Shown one piece after another: positions 37,026 through 46,363 of a stretch of 64,000 bases of DNA. The position numbers were made by a program, and so were the translations under genes. Location of the stretch: assembly GCA_947495075.1 (NCBI GenBank), contig CANLXH010000001.1, positions 930,001 through 994,000 of the forward strand, in the 5' to 3' direction. This DNA comes from an uncultured Croceitalea sp. (GTDB lineage Bacteria > Bacteroidota > Bacteroidia > Flavobacteriales > Flavobacteriaceae). Every line of letters begins with the position of its first letter. Within the stretch, counting starts at the first letter, position 1. The notes beneath the pieces were generated by a model. It did no database searches. It was not told where the DNA came from and saw only the letters and a program-made list of their open reading frames with translations.

Positions 37026-37673
37026 CTAGTTTCTTATGATATAATAGCCATCGTTTTTATACTTAGCTTCATTAAAAGTAAACAAGCTTTTTGATAAGGG
37101 TTGATTGGTTTTGAAAGAATTAACGGTAATAGTTGTTTTTGTTCCGTTCTTTCCTGTTTCAATCAATCTGTATATATGCTTAGTTTGATCATCGATACCT
37201 AATAAAATAGATTTGATTTCAGTATTGGTTTCAATGGGAATAAGTTTTACAAATTGAATTTTTCTTCCGTTTACGTTTTGTAAAATATCCCATTCGTAAT
37301 TATGACCAGTTTTATAAAATGTAAGCATTTTTGATGGTGTTACCGTGTTTTCCTCTTCACTAGGATTTTCTATAGTTACCTCTTCATTGTCAGGAACTAC
37401 AGTATACACCTTACTACCGTCGAACAGCTGCGTTGCACCAAATAGATTAGCTAGATATTTATCTCCTTTTAAAGTTACATTACCCTTGGTTTCTTGCTTT
37501 ATGTTGGCTTCAGTATTTTCAAGTGTATAATTAAAATCAATAAAAATATTATCATAAGAAGTCACATTAGTGTAAACCTCATCTAATAAGGCTTTCGCTT
37601 TTTGAGAGTTTTGCCCATAAGAGGATATTCCAAATGTTATAATTGTAAATAGTGTTAGTGCTTTTTTTATCAT
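37026..37673 (-). CDS. lolA: LolA-like outer-membrane lipoprotein carrier
   Basis: The 215-residue product has signal peptide MIKKALTLFTIITFGISSYGQ and the LolA incomplete barrel: AKALLDEVYTNVTSYDNIFIDFNYTL, GDKYLANLFGATQLFDGSKVYTVVPDNEEV, and the LSKSLFTFNEAKY end. It ferries lipoproteins through the periplasm. It sits between ftsK (4-nt gap) and the LptF/G gene (1-nt gap), linking lipoprotein and LPS transport in one operon. Confidence 0.88.
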   Translation of the reverse strand: MIKKALTLFTIITFGISSYGQNSQKAKALLDEVYTNVTSYDNIFIDFNYTLENTEANIKQETKGNVTLKGDKYLANLFGATQLFDGSKVYTVVPDNEEVTIENPSEEENTVTPSKMLTFYKTGHNYEWDILQNVNGRKIQFVKLIPIETNTEIKSILLGIDDQTKHIYRLIETGKNGTKTTITVNSFKTNQPLSKSLFTFNEAKYKNDGYYIIRN

Positions 37674-37677
37674 GGTA

Positions 37678-40023
37678 TTATTTTGACTCGTTTTGTAATA
37701 ATTGATCTAGCGCAAAAATATCTGTAACTAGAACTTGGCGCGCTTTACTTCCTTCAAAAGGACCAACAATGCCGGCTGCTTCTAGTTGATCAATAATTCT
37801 GCCTGCTCTATTATAGCCCAATTTTAGTTTTCTTTGAATTAATGATGCTGATCCTTGTTGTGCAACTACAACTACTTCTGCAGCATCTCTAAATAGTTTA
37901 TCTCTATCGGAAATATCATAATCAAGACTCGTGCCAGAGTCTTCACCAACATATTCTGGCAGTTCATGGGCGCTTGGATAGGCTCTTTGTGATCCTATGT
38001 ATTCAGTAATTTTTTCCACTTCGGGAGTATCAACAAAAGCACATTGAATTCTAGTAACATCATTGCCTTGCGTGTATAACATATCCCCACGACCAATTAA
38101 TTGATCAGCACCTTGGGTATCTAAAATGGTTCGAGAATCTATTTTAGAGGTAACTCTAAAGGCAATCCTTGCAGGGAAATTCGCTTTAATTAAACCAGTA
38201 ATTACATTGACTGAAGGTCTTTGAGTTGCAATAATTAAATGAATACCAATAGCACGTGCTAGCTGTGCTAAACGCGCAATAGGAGCTTCCACTTCTTTAC
38301 CAGCTGTCATTATTAAATCTGCAAATTCGTCTACTACTAAAATAATGTACGGTAGAAACTTATGTCCATCGTTTGGATTAAGTTTTCTCGCTTTAAATTT
38401 TACATTGTACTCTTTAATGTTACGAACCATTGCAGCTTTAAGCAGTTCATAGCGATTATCCATTTCAATACAAAGAGAATTTAATGTGTTGATAACCTTG
38501 GTGTTATCTGTGATAATTGCTTCTTCGGAATCTGGTAATTTTGCTAGAAAATGGCGCTCAATTTTGTTGAAAAGCGTAAGCTCTACTTTCTTAGGGTCTA
38601 CTAGGACAAACTTAATTTCTGCAGGATGTTTTTTATAAAGCAGGGATGTTATAACAGCGTTTAGTCCAACAGATTTTCCTTGCCCGGTAGCACCTGCCAT
38701 AAGTAAATGCGGCATTTTAGCTAAGTCTACAACAAAGGTTTCATTGCTAATTGTTTTGCCAAAAGCAATAGGAAGTTGCATTTCTGCATTCTGAAATTTC
38801 TTTGAAGCTATTACAGAACGCATAGAAACGATAGTAGAATTCTTATTAGGTACTTCTATACCGATGGTTCCTTTGCCTGGTATAGGAGCTATTATACGTA
38901 TTCCTAATGCCGCTAAAGAAAGCGCAATATCATCTTCTAAGTTTTTAATTTTTGAAATCCGAATTCCAGCCTCTGGTACAATTTCGTAAAGTGTTACAGT
39001 TGGCCCAATGGTAGCTTTTATTTGAGCGATTCCAATTTTATAGTTCTTTAGCGTATTTACAATCTTGTTCTTATTCTCTTCTAATTCTTCTTGATTGATT
39101 GTAATACCTCCTGAAGCTCCGTGGGCATCTAGCAATTCTATGGTAGGGAATTTATACTTGCCAAGTTCTAGTTTTGGATCAAATTCACCAAAGTCTTTTA
39201 CAAGTTGGTCTGCCTTAATATCTTTTTCCTCTTTTTCTTCAGCAACTTTACTAACTTCTAAATCTATACTAGGTTCTTCTTCTGGTAAATTTACGTCCAA
39301 GCCTGCTTCTGGCTCAATAGGTGGGATGTCTTTTTTGTGTGTATAAGTATCAATTTTTATTTCAGGTTCTTCATCCATAGCTAATACAACAGAACCATTG
39401 TCAATTTCATTAGTTGCCACCTCTTTTTTAATTGCATCTCTCTTTGTTCTAAAATAATTCCCAATTGCTTCAGGAGAAAAATTAAATAAACGAACTAAAA
39501 TGATAATCAATGTAAAAACAAGTATTAAAAGAACACCGATTTTGCCCGCATAATCCTGTAAAAAATCATTCATTTCATAACCTATAAGACCTCCTAACAA
39601 AGGTTGAGAAATTGCAAAAAAACCTAGGGCAATAGAAACCCAAATAACACCAAGTAACCCCCAAATCCATTTTCCCCACAAGTTTTTAGTATCCAATCCT
39701 AAAAATAAGTATAGGCCTGTGACGGCTAGTAATATTGGAAAAACAAAAGAGGCTAAACCAAAACCTTGATACATGAAAAAATGGCTGATTGCCGCTCCAA
39801 ATTTGTTTAACAAGTTTGAAGCTTGTGCATTTCTGTTTTGGAATTCTGTTAGTAAACTTTGGTCTGCTTGCCAAGTAAAATAGTAAGAAATAAAAGAGAA
39901 GAAAAGAGCGATGCTTAGAACGATTAAAAAGCTCCCAAAAATAATTTTATTTTTTTTTGATAGCTTAAAAGAGGTTTTCTTTTTAGTTACAGCAGCTTTG
40001 GATTTTCTTCGTTTCTTTGCCAT
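37678..40023 (-). CDS. ftsK: DNA translocase FtsK
   Basis: The 781-residue product has four N-terminal membrane helices (about 28-48, 85-108, 118-140, 160-180), an acidic linker (200-285), an alpha-beta ATPase with Walker A GATGQGKS (444-451) and Walker B IILVVDEFADL, and the winged-helix gamma domain (about 710-775, LQRKLKLGYNRAGRIIDQLE-type sequence). The linker is shorter than in E. coli FtsK. It pumps chromosomal DNA during division. The operon position before lolA and LptF/G links division and envelope growth. Confidence 0.97.
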   Translation of the reverse strand: MAKKRRKSKAAVTKKKTSFKLSKKNKIIFGSFLIVLSIALFFSFISYYFTWQADQSLLTEFQNRNAQASNLLNKFGAAISHFFMYQGFGLASFVFPILLAVTGLYLFLGLDTKNLWGKWIWGLLGVIWVSIALGFFAISQPLLGGLIGYEMNDFLQDYAGKIGVLLILVFTLIIILVRLFNFSPEAIGNYFRTKRDAIKKEVATNEIDNGSVVLAMDEEPEIKIDTYTHKKDIPPIEPEAGLDVNLPEEEPSIDLEVSKVAEEKEEKDIKADQLVKDFGEFDPKLELGKYKFPTIELLDAHGASGGITINQEELEENKNKIVNTLKNYKIGIAQIKATIGPTVTLYEIVPEAGIRISKIKNLEDDIALSLAALGIRIIAPIPGKGTIGIEVPNKNSTIVSMRSVIASKKFQNAEMQLPIAFGKTISNETFVVDLAKMPHLLMAGATGQGKSVGLNAVITSLLYKKHPAEIKFVLVDPKKVELTLFNKIERHFLAKLPDSEEAIITDNTKVINTLNSLCIEMDNRYELLKAAMVRNIKEYNVKFKARKLNPNDGHKFLPYIILVVDEFADLIMTAGKEVEAPIARLAQLARAIGIHLIIATQRPSVNVITGLIKANFPARIAFRVTSKIDSRTILDTQGADQLIGRGDMLYTQGNDVTRIQCAFVDTPEVEKITEYIGSQRAYPSAHELPEYVGEDSGTSLDYDISDRDKLFRDAAEVVVVAQQGSASLIQRKLKLGYNRAGRIIDQLEAAGIVGPFEGSKARQVLVTDIFALDQLLQNESK

Positions 40024-40088
40024 TAATTACTATTAATAAGGGGCTAATTTACAAATTTACGTTGCTAACCTTTGTATTGGTTGTCTTC

Positions 40089-40454
40089 TTAAAATATTTT
40101 AGGAACATAGATAAGCATACCAATGATTGATGCGAGTATAGAAACAATCATTACTGCGCCAGCAGAGACATCTTTGATAAACCCAATCTTTTCATCGTGA
40201 TTTGGTTGAACAAAATCCGATAATTTTTCAACTGCTGTATTCATCCCTTCAATACCCATAACCATTCCAATAGCAAGACATTGTATAATCCACTCTGTAA
40301 CTGATATTTCAAAGTAAAATCCAGCAGCAGCTGTAATCAAAGCAATTACAAATTGTACTTTAATACTAGCTTCGGTCCGTAAAAGAAGAAACATGCCTTT
40401 TAATGCGAAACCAACGCTTTTAATTCTATTTAAAAAAAAGGATTCTTTAGGCAT
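40089..40454 (-). CDS. dgkA: DgkA-family lipid kinase
   Basis: A 121-residue protein with three membrane helices and the DgkA motif EGMNTAVEKLSDF. In bacteria of this group the substrate may be undecaprenol rather than diacylglycerol, since the fold serves both. It overlaps the tpx stop by 8 nt and is followed by ftsK after 65 nt. Integral to the inner membrane. Confidence 0.88.
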   Translation of the reverse strand: MPKESFFLNRIKSVGFALKGMFLLLRTEASIKVQFVIALITAAAGFYFEISVTEWIIQCLAIGMVMGIEGMNTAVEKLSDFVQPNHDEKIGFIKDVSAGAVMIVSILASIIGMLIYVPKIF

Positions 40455-40953
40455 CCATTAATGCTTCTAGTGCAGCTTTGTAATTTGGTTCATCGGCAGT
40501 TTCTTGAACCTGTTCTGTATAGACTACTTTACCATTAGTATCTAACACTATAATACATCTTGAGTGCAATCCACTAAAAGCACCATCACTAAATTCAAGC
40601 CCATAGTCTTTACCAAAAGCTCCAGTCTTAAAATCTGACAGCATCACTACATTCTCTATTCCTTCTGCTCCACAAAAACGTTGTTGAGCAAATGGTAAAT
40701 CACGAGAGATGCATAAAACATGAGTGTTCTCTAGCTCGGCAGCTTCTTCATTAAATTGTCTTACGGATTTAGCACAGGTTCCAGTATCAACACTTGGAAA
40801 AATATTCATAACTACTTTATTGCCTTGGTAATGGTCTAAAGAAGCTTCGGAAAGGTCAATTTTTGTTAATGTAAAATTTGGTGCTGTTGTATTATTTAAT
40901 GGAAGTTCGCCTATAGTTTTTACTGGTGTTCCTCCTAATGTAATTGATGCCAT
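40447..40953 (-). CDS. tpx: Thiol peroxidase
   Basis: A 168-residue peroxiredoxin of the Tpx type. Peroxidatic Cys60 is in PSVDTGTCAKSVRQF and resolving Cys94 is in QRFCGAEG, the characteristic pair. It reduces peroxides using thioredoxin. It is the first gene of the operon that continues to dgkA, ftsK, lolA, LptF/G and ribB. Its promoter was not recognised in the 72-bp gap to nhaC. Confidence 0.96.
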   Translation of the reverse strand: MASITLGGTPVKTIGELPLNNTTAPNFTLTKIDLSEASLDHYQGNKVVMNIFPSVDTGTCAKSVRQFNEEAAELENTHVLCISRDLPFAQQRFCGAEGIENVVMLSDFKTGAFGKDYGLEFSDGAFSGLHSRCIIVLDTNGKVVYTEQVQETADEPNYKAALEALMDA

Positions 40954-41025
40954 TTATGAGTTTTTTAATTATGGTGTGAAGTTAAGAAACTACTACTCCA
41001 AAACCAATATGAAAAAGCGTTAACT

Positions 41026-42507
41026 TTAGTAACCAGCAAGCCTCTTTATTTTTATCTTGAAAGCCGCAAAAATCATTGTCATAATTGGGCTTAGCCAGTT
41101 AAATACGGCATATATAAAGTATTCACCAACTCCAACACCTAATACACCGCTATGATAGGCTCCGCAAGTGTTCCATGGAACCAATACTGAAGTTACCGTT
41201 CCCGTATCTTCTAGTGTTCTACTTAGATTTTCTGGTGCTAAACCACGCTCTTGATATGCTTTTGAAAACATTTTACCAGGAACAACAAGTGCTAAATATT
41301 GGTCTGATGCAGTACCATTTAAAACAATACAGCTTAAACCTGTGCTTGCAAAAAGACCTGTATCTGAAGTAACCATATTTAATAGGGACTTAGTAATGCG
41401 TTGTAAAGCACCAATACCATCCATTATTCCGCCAAAGACCATGGCACATACAATTAGCCAAATGGTTCCTAGCATTCCAGACATTCCTCCAGAAGAGAAT
41501 AAATCGTTTAAAGCAGGGTCTGTAGTTGCTATAGCGGTATCTACTGTAATGGCATTTAAAATACCTTTGTAACTAGACTCAAAACTTAATGTTTCACCAC
41601 CTCCAATAGAGGTAATTATTTCTGGTTGAAAGATTAATGCAAAAATCCCCCCCAGTAGAGTTCCAATTAACAAAGCTAGAAGGGGAGGAGCTTTCTTTAC
41701 AATCATAAAAATAACAGCTAATGGAACTAAAAATAACCATCCATTAATATTAAAGGTAGAATCAATTGTAGCCAGGATAGCATTAGTATCTGCTACTCCA
41801 GAGGTATCAATGGTGAATCCAAGAATAATAAAGACAACTAATGTTACCGTAATTGTTGGTACCGTGGTCCACATCATATACTTAATATGAGAAAACAACT
41901 CTCCGCCTGCCATAGCAGGTGCAAGATTAGTAGTATCGCTTAGTGGGGATAACTTATCACCAAAATAAGCACCAGATAACACTGCTCCGGCTGTCATACC
42001 TAAAGAAATCCCTAAAGCTTCGCCAATACCGATTAAAGCAATACCAACAGTTGCTGCAGTGGTCCAAGAACTACCCGTAGCAATAGATATAATAGCGCAA
42101 ATAATAACACATGCTGCTAAAAATATAGTAGGATTTAGAATCTGTAGTCCATAATAAATCATAGCTGGTATTATTCCACTTACTAACCAGGTTCCAGATA
42201 AAGCCCCAACCATTAAAAGAATAAGTAATGCACCAGTTGTAGATTTTACATTTTCAGCAACCTCGGAGAGCATTTGTTTGTAAGAAACTTTATTAAAAAA
42301 GCCAACAATAGCAGCTACAGCGCCTCCTAATAATAGAATAAACTGATTGGAACCACTTAAAGCATCGTCCCCAAAGACGTAGACATTATAAGCTAGCATC
42401 CCAACTAAAATGAAAACCGGAAGGAGTGCCTCCCAGATATTCAATTCTTTGTTTTCAATGATATTATCATCTTGACCGTAAGTACTCTTTTCCTTTTTTT
42501 CAGACAT
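41026..42507 (-). CDS. nhaC: NhaC-family Na+/H+ antiporter
   Basis: The 493-residue product has about 11-12 membrane helices and the NhaC pattern: TGSSWTTAATVGIALIGIG, GDKLSPLSDTTNLAPAMAGG and GGMSGMLGTIWLIVCAMVFGG. It exchanges sodium for protons in the inner membrane, consistent with a marine habitat (inference). It lies 59 nt downstream of the PLP lyase gene on the same strand and may share its transcript. Confidence 0.93.
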   Translation of the reverse strand: MSEKKEKSTYGQDDNIIENKELNIWEALLPVFILVGMLAYNVYVFGDDALSGSNQFILLLGGAVAAIVGFFNKVSYKQMLSEVAENVKSTTGALLILLMVGALSGTWLVSGIIPAMIYYGLQILNPTIFLAACVIICAIISIATGSSWTTAATVGIALIGIGEALGISLGMTAGAVLSGAYFGDKLSPLSDTTNLAPAMAGGELFSHIKYMMWTTVPTITVTLVVFIILGFTIDTSGVADTNAILATIDSTFNINGWLFLVPLAVIFMIVKKAPPLLALLIGTLLGGIFALIFQPEIITSIGGGETLSFESSYKGILNAITVDTAIATTDPALNDLFSSGGMSGMLGTIWLIVCAMVFGGIMDGIGALQRITKSLLNMVTSDTGLFASTGLSCIVLNGTASDQYLALVVPGKMFSKAYQERGLAPENLSRTLEDTGTVTSVLVPWNTCGAYHSGVLGVGVGEYFIYAVFNWLSPIMTMIFAAFKIKIKRLAGY

Positions 42508-42566
42508 TTAATGCGGTTTGGTAAAAGAGTAATATTACAATTTTACCGTATGATCTGCAAACCTAC

Positions 42567-43787
42567 TTACGTTGTTATGATTTGTTCTGTTAAGATTCCT
42601 AACATTAACATACAATTTTTCATCGCAGTATAAGTCTTTTGAATATCATTATCTAATCCTATTGAAAAACGAATTAACCCTTCAGATAAGCCCATTTCTA
42701 TTTGTTCTTCAACTGAAATTTCTGAAGAGGTAGATGTTCCAGGAGCACTAAAAAGCGTTTTATAGAAACCAAGGCTTACCGCTAGGTATCCTAAGTTTTC
42801 TCTTTGCATTAATTCCATAAATGCATTGGCCAAATCTAGGCTTCCTACATCAATAGTCATTAAGCCTCCATATCCATATTCAATATTCATTTGATTTCTA
42901 AAAGCTTTATGTCCAGGGTGTGAAGGAAGACCAGGGTAGACAACTCGTAAACCATCATTTTCAAATTTTTCAGCTAAGAATAAGGTATTCTCGCTATGTT
43001 TTTTCATACGAATGTGTAAAGTCCGCATATTTTTTAATATTGAAGCAGCTCTTAAGCTATCTAGAGTGCTCCCAAATAGCATTCCAGCACCATCATTTAC
43101 ATCTTTTAGTTGTAAGCAAAACTCTGTAGAAGCACAAACAGCACCAGCTACACAATCACTTGTGCCATTAATAAATTTAGTTAAACTATGTATTACAATA
43201 TCTGCTCCTAATTGTGCAGCTGAGATACTTAAAGGAGAGAAAGTATTGTCAACTACTAACGGAATATTGTATTTTTTTGCAAGCTTAGAAAGTGCTTTGA
43301 TATCAGCTACTTCTAGTAGTGGATTACTTACTGCTTCGCAATAAATCATTTTTGTTTTGTCAGTAATATTTTTCTCAACAAGCTCAAGATTGGTGATATC
43401 TATAAAGGAAGTAGAAATACGAAACTTCTTTAGAAAGTTTTTCATAAATGCATAGGTTCCTCCATATATTGTTCTGCTACTTACAATGTGTTCATCTGAA
43501 TTACACAATTGCAGGATTACAGAACTTATAGCTCCTATTCCACTTGCATAGACATTAGCAGATTCGGTACCTTCAAGGGCTGCCAAAGCTTCACCTAAGT
43601 ATAAGTTAGAGGGTGATGAATGCCTACTGTATAGATAACAACCTTCTGTATTACCTTCAAAAGTGTCAAACATGGTCTTTGCTGAAATGAAAGTATATGT
43701 TGATGAATCTGAAATTGAAGGATTAACACCTCCAAATTCTCCGAAGTATTGTAAATCTTGAATTTTATCTGCTGACTTATGGTCCAT
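42567..43787 (-). CDS. Cys/Met-metabolism PLP enzyme (methionine or cystathionine gamma-lyase type)
   Basis: With the ATG at 43787 the product is 406 residues (a TTG 18 nt upstream is the alternative). It belongs to the trans-sulfuration PLP family: SRHSSPSNLYLGEALAALEG, VDNTFSPL and internal-aldimine Lys204 in HSLTKFINGTSD. The position of the methionine gamma-lyase Cys reads TIYGGTYAF here, i.e. Gly, so I do not claim methionine gamma-lyase. It cleaves or forms sulfur amino acids. It is divergent from the Lrp/AsnC regulator gene and probably controlled by it. Confidence 0.87.
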   Translation of the reverse strand: MDHKSADKIQDLQYFGEFGGVNPSISDSSTYTFISAKTMFDTFEGNTEGCYLYSRHSSPSNLYLGEALAALEGTESANVYASGIGAISSVILQLCNSDEHIVSSRTIYGGTYAFMKNFLKKFRISTSFIDITNLELVEKNITDKTKMIYCEAVSNPLLEVADIKALSKLAKKYNIPLVVDNTFSPLSISAAQLGADIVIHSLTKFINGTSDCVAGAVCASTEFCLQLKDVNDGAGMLFGSTLDSLRAASILKNMRTLHIRMKKHSENTLFLAEKFENDGLRVVYPGLPSHPGHKAFRNQMNIEYGYGGLMTIDVGSLDLANAFMELMQRENLGYLAVSLGFYKTLFSAPGTSTSSEISVEEQIEMGLSEGLIRFSIGLDNDIQKTYTAMKNCMLMLGILTEQIITT

Positions 43788-43825
43788 GATGTTGAATTTA
43801 TACAACTAAATTACATGTTATAAGA

Positions 43826-43876
43826 ATTTAAATCAATGAAATTTAAATACTTTAAATAATAAATCATTATTTAAAT
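43826..43876. promoter_or_regulatory. Array of TTTAAA palindromes between the PLP enzyme and Lrp genes
   Basis: ATTTAAAT occurs at 43826-43833, 43841-43848 and 43869-43876, with TTTAAAT at 43851. TTTAAATAAT (43851-43860) and ATTATTTAAA (43866-43875) form a perfect inverted repeat with 10-bp arms and a 5-bp centre. The array lies in the 153-bp divergent spacer, as expected for an Lrp/AsnC operator. It is AT-only, so some of it may be compositional. Confidence 0.55.
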
Positions 43877-43940
43877 AAATAATTAGATTTTAATTCTGTT
43901 AATTGTATCTTTAGTAAAGATTAATAGAATCATATTCACA

Positions 43941-44399
43941 ATGGTATTAGATGAAATAGATAAAAAACTGCTAGCACTATTACAAGCAGATAGTAAAAAG
44001 ACGACGAAGGCATACGCCATGTCTTTGAACCTTTCTACAACAGCTGTTTATGAACGAATAAGAAAACTAGAACGCGAAGGCGTTATTACAGATTATGTAG
44101 CTTTAGTTGATAAGAAAAAAATTAATCGAGATTTTACCATATTATGTCAAGTTAGGCTTTCTCAGCACACCAAGGATAACATATTAAGATTTGAAAGACA
44201 AGTACAGCAGTTAAACGAAGTTTCTGAGTGTAATCATGTAAGTGGAGACTACGATTATATGCTTACCATTCATGTTTCCGATATGACTGCGTATAGAGAA
44301 TTTATGATTAACAAATTAACTGCCATTGACCAGATAGGCAGTACACAAAGTTCTTTTGTAATTAATCCGGTTAAAAAATCCACAGCAATATTTATCTAA
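43941..44399 (+). CDS. Lrp/AsnC-family transcriptional regulator
   Basis: The 152-residue product has the Lrp layout: a winged helix-turn-helix (1-60, LDEIDKKLLALLQADSKKTTKAYAM-like, cut here, then LSTTAVYERIRKLEREGVI) and a RAM ligand-binding domain (about 65-150, with VSGDYDYMLTIHVSDM). Lrp proteins form dimers or octamers that sense amino acids. Divergent placement next to the sulfur amino acid PLP enzyme suggests it controls that gene and nhaC; autoregulation is likely. Confidence 0.94.
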   Translation: MVLDEIDKKLLALLQADSKKTTKAYAMSLNLSTTAVYERIRKLEREGVITDYVALVDKKKINRDFTILCQVRLSQHTKDNILRFERQVQQLNEVSECNHVSGDYDYMLTIHVSDMTAYREFMINKLTAIDQIGSTQSSFVINPVKKSTAIFI

Positions 44400-44485
44400 A
44401 CTTTAACCTAAAGCACTGTTAAAGTATGTTTAGTGTTGAATTTTAGTAGTTAATTTCAAGTTCAATCAAAAAACAATTTATCATC

Positions 44486-44878
44486 ATGTCATCAAAGACC
44501 AAAGCCTTGCTATGCGGTGTAGCTACGATTTTTGGCACATTTACGCTGTTACTTTTCACTACTATTACTAGAGATATATTGTTTAGAGGTTTAAGTCTCT
44601 GTTCTTCTTCTGGTTTGGAATTATTATTTGGGAGTCTTATGATGTTTACCTCCGCTGTTACTGCAGGATTCATTACTTCATTAATTGTGATTAGAAAATC
44701 ATATTTACCTCATATTTTAATTTCTTTAGCTGTGGTTGCTAAAATGTCGGTGATGGCAAATTGCTCTTTTCTTACAGGCTCGTTTCTTTTTGAATCTGGA
44801 ATAAATGCATCGCTAGTTTTAGGTTTATGGCTCGGTAATTACAGTGCTTTAAAGTTTCCAATTACTCCAGTTTCTTAA
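44486..44878 (+). CDS. Unknown small membrane protein with four helices
   Basis: This 130-residue product has about four hydrophobic segments (8-28, 45-67, 75-92, 105-122) and no other recognisable motif. I do not know the family. It lies between the Lrp gene (87-nt gap) and lpd (76-nt gap) on the same strand. No function is proposed. Confidence 0.6.
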   Translation: MSSKTKALLCGVATIFGTFTLLLFTTITRDILFRGLSLCSSSGLELLFGSLMMFTSAVTAGFITSLIVIRKSYLPHILISLAVVAKMSVMANCSFLTGSFLFESGINASLVLGLWLGNYSALKFPITPVS

Positions 44879-44903
44879 TCAATAGTTAACGAAAAAACAT
44901 TCG

Positions 44904-44911
44904 TATTTTTG
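44904..44911 (+). promoter_or_regulatory. Possible -7 box of lpd
   Basis: TATTTTTG matches the TAnnTTTG consensus and lies 43 nt before the lpd ATG. No TTG is found at the expected 19-nt distance upstream, so the promoter is only half supported. Confidence 0.4.
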
Positions 44912-44954
44912 TCATCGTTTTAAAATTTAAGATTCACCCTTGATACTATAAAAT

Positions 44955-46361
44955 ATGAGTCAATACGATGTAGCCATTATCGGTTCTGGACCTGGAGGAT
45001 ATGTAGCAGCAATAAGATGTGCCCAATTAGGTATGAAAACTGCAATTATTGAAAAGTACACTACATTAGGCGGAACCTGTCTTAATGTGGGTTGTATTCC
45101 ATCTAAAGCTTTATTAGATTCTTCTCATCATTATGAAGATGCTGTAAAACACTTTGAAGAACATGGTATTGAGATTCCAGGGGAAGTTAAAGTAAACCTG
45201 GAAAAGATGATTGGTAGAAAACAAGCTGTTGTTGACCAGACTACTAAGGGGGTTGAATTCTTAATGAATAAAAATAAAATTGATATCTATCATGGTTTAG
45301 GGAGTTTTAAAGATGCAACTCATATAGAAATTACAAAAACAGATGGCCAAAAAGAAACTATTGAAGCTAAGAATACAATAATTGCTACAGGTTCCAAACC
45401 CTCAACGTTACCATTTATTAAGCTAGATAAAGAACGTATTATTACTTCTACAGAAGCACTAAAACTTAAAGAAATTCCTAAGCATATGATTGTTATAGGT
45501 GGCGGTGTAATAGGTCTTGAGCTTGGTCAAGTATACAAACGCCTTGGAGCGGAAGTTACTGTTGTGGAGTATATGGATAGGATTATTCCTGGTATGGATG
45601 CAGCACTTTCAAAAGAATTAATGAAAGTGATGAAAAAACAAAAGGTGAAATTTAATCTTTCTCACAAAGTAAAGTCCGTTGAGCGTAAAGGTGACGAGGT
45701 TATTATTAAAGCGGACGATAAAAAAGGGGAAGAAGTTGAGTACAAGGCGGATTATTGCTTAGTATCTGTGGGTAGACGCCCATATACAGATGGTTTAAAT
45801 GCAAAAGTTGCAGGAATTATTATTGATGAGAGCGGTAGAATTGCTGTGAATGAACATTTACAAACTAATGTTTCTAATATTTATGCAATTGGGGATGTTA
45901 TAAGAGGAGCAATGCTTGCGCACAAAGCTGAAGAAGAAGGAACTTTAGTTGCTGAAATCCTTGCAGGACAGAAACCTCACATTAATTATAACCTTATTCC
46001 AGGCGTAGTTTATACCTGGCCAGAAGTTGCTGCTGTAGGTAAAACTGAAGAAGAGCTTAAGGAAGCTGGAATATCCTATAAAGTGGGTCAATTTCCTATG
46101 AGGGCTTTAGGTCGTGCCAGAGCTAGTATGGATATTGACGGTTTTGTAAAGATTCTTGCAGATACTTCTACCGATGAGGTTCTTGGAGTTCATATGATAG
46201 GTGCCCGTTGTGCCGATTTAATCACAGAAGCAGTTACTGCTATGGAATTTAGAGCATCCGCTGAAGACTTGGCTCGTATGAGTCACGCACATCCAACATA
46301 TGCGGAAGCTGTTAAAGAAGCTGCTTTAATAGCTACAGATGACAGAGCATTGCATATATAA
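44955..46361 (+). CDS. lpd: Dihydrolipoyl dehydrogenase
   Basis: A 468-residue flavoprotein with FAD site GSGPGGYVAAI, redox disulfide GGTCLNVGCIPSKALL, NAD site GGGVIGLELG and the C-terminal catalytic His-Glu pair in HAHPTYAEAVKEAAL. It is the E3 component shared by pyruvate and 2-oxoglutarate dehydrogenase complexes and the glycine cleavage system. No E1 or E2 gene is adjacent. The gene ends 2 nt from the convergent DUF3179 gene. Confidence 0.97.
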   Translation: MSQYDVAIIGSGPGGYVAAIRCAQLGMKTAIIEKYTTLGGTCLNVGCIPSKALLDSSHHYEDAVKHFEEHGIEIPGEVKVNLEKMIGRKQAVVDQTTKGVEFLMNKNKIDIYHGLGSFKDATHIEITKTDGQKETIEAKNTIIATGSKPSTLPFIKLDKERIITSTEALKLKEIPKHMIVIGGGVIGLELGQVYKRLGAEVTVVEYMDRIIPGMDAALSKELMKVMKKQKVKFNLSHKVKSVERKGDEVIIKADDKKGEEVEYKADYCLVSVGRRPYTDGLNAKVAGIIIDESGRIAVNEHLQTNVSNIYAIGDVIRGAMLAHKAEEEGTLVAEILAGQKPHINYNLIPGVVYTWPEVAAVGKTEEELKEAGISYKVGQFPMRALGRARASMDIDGFVKILADTSTDEVLGVHMIGARCADLITEAVTAMEFRASAEDLARMSHAHPTYAEAVKEAALIATDDRALHI

Positions 46362-46363
46362 AC

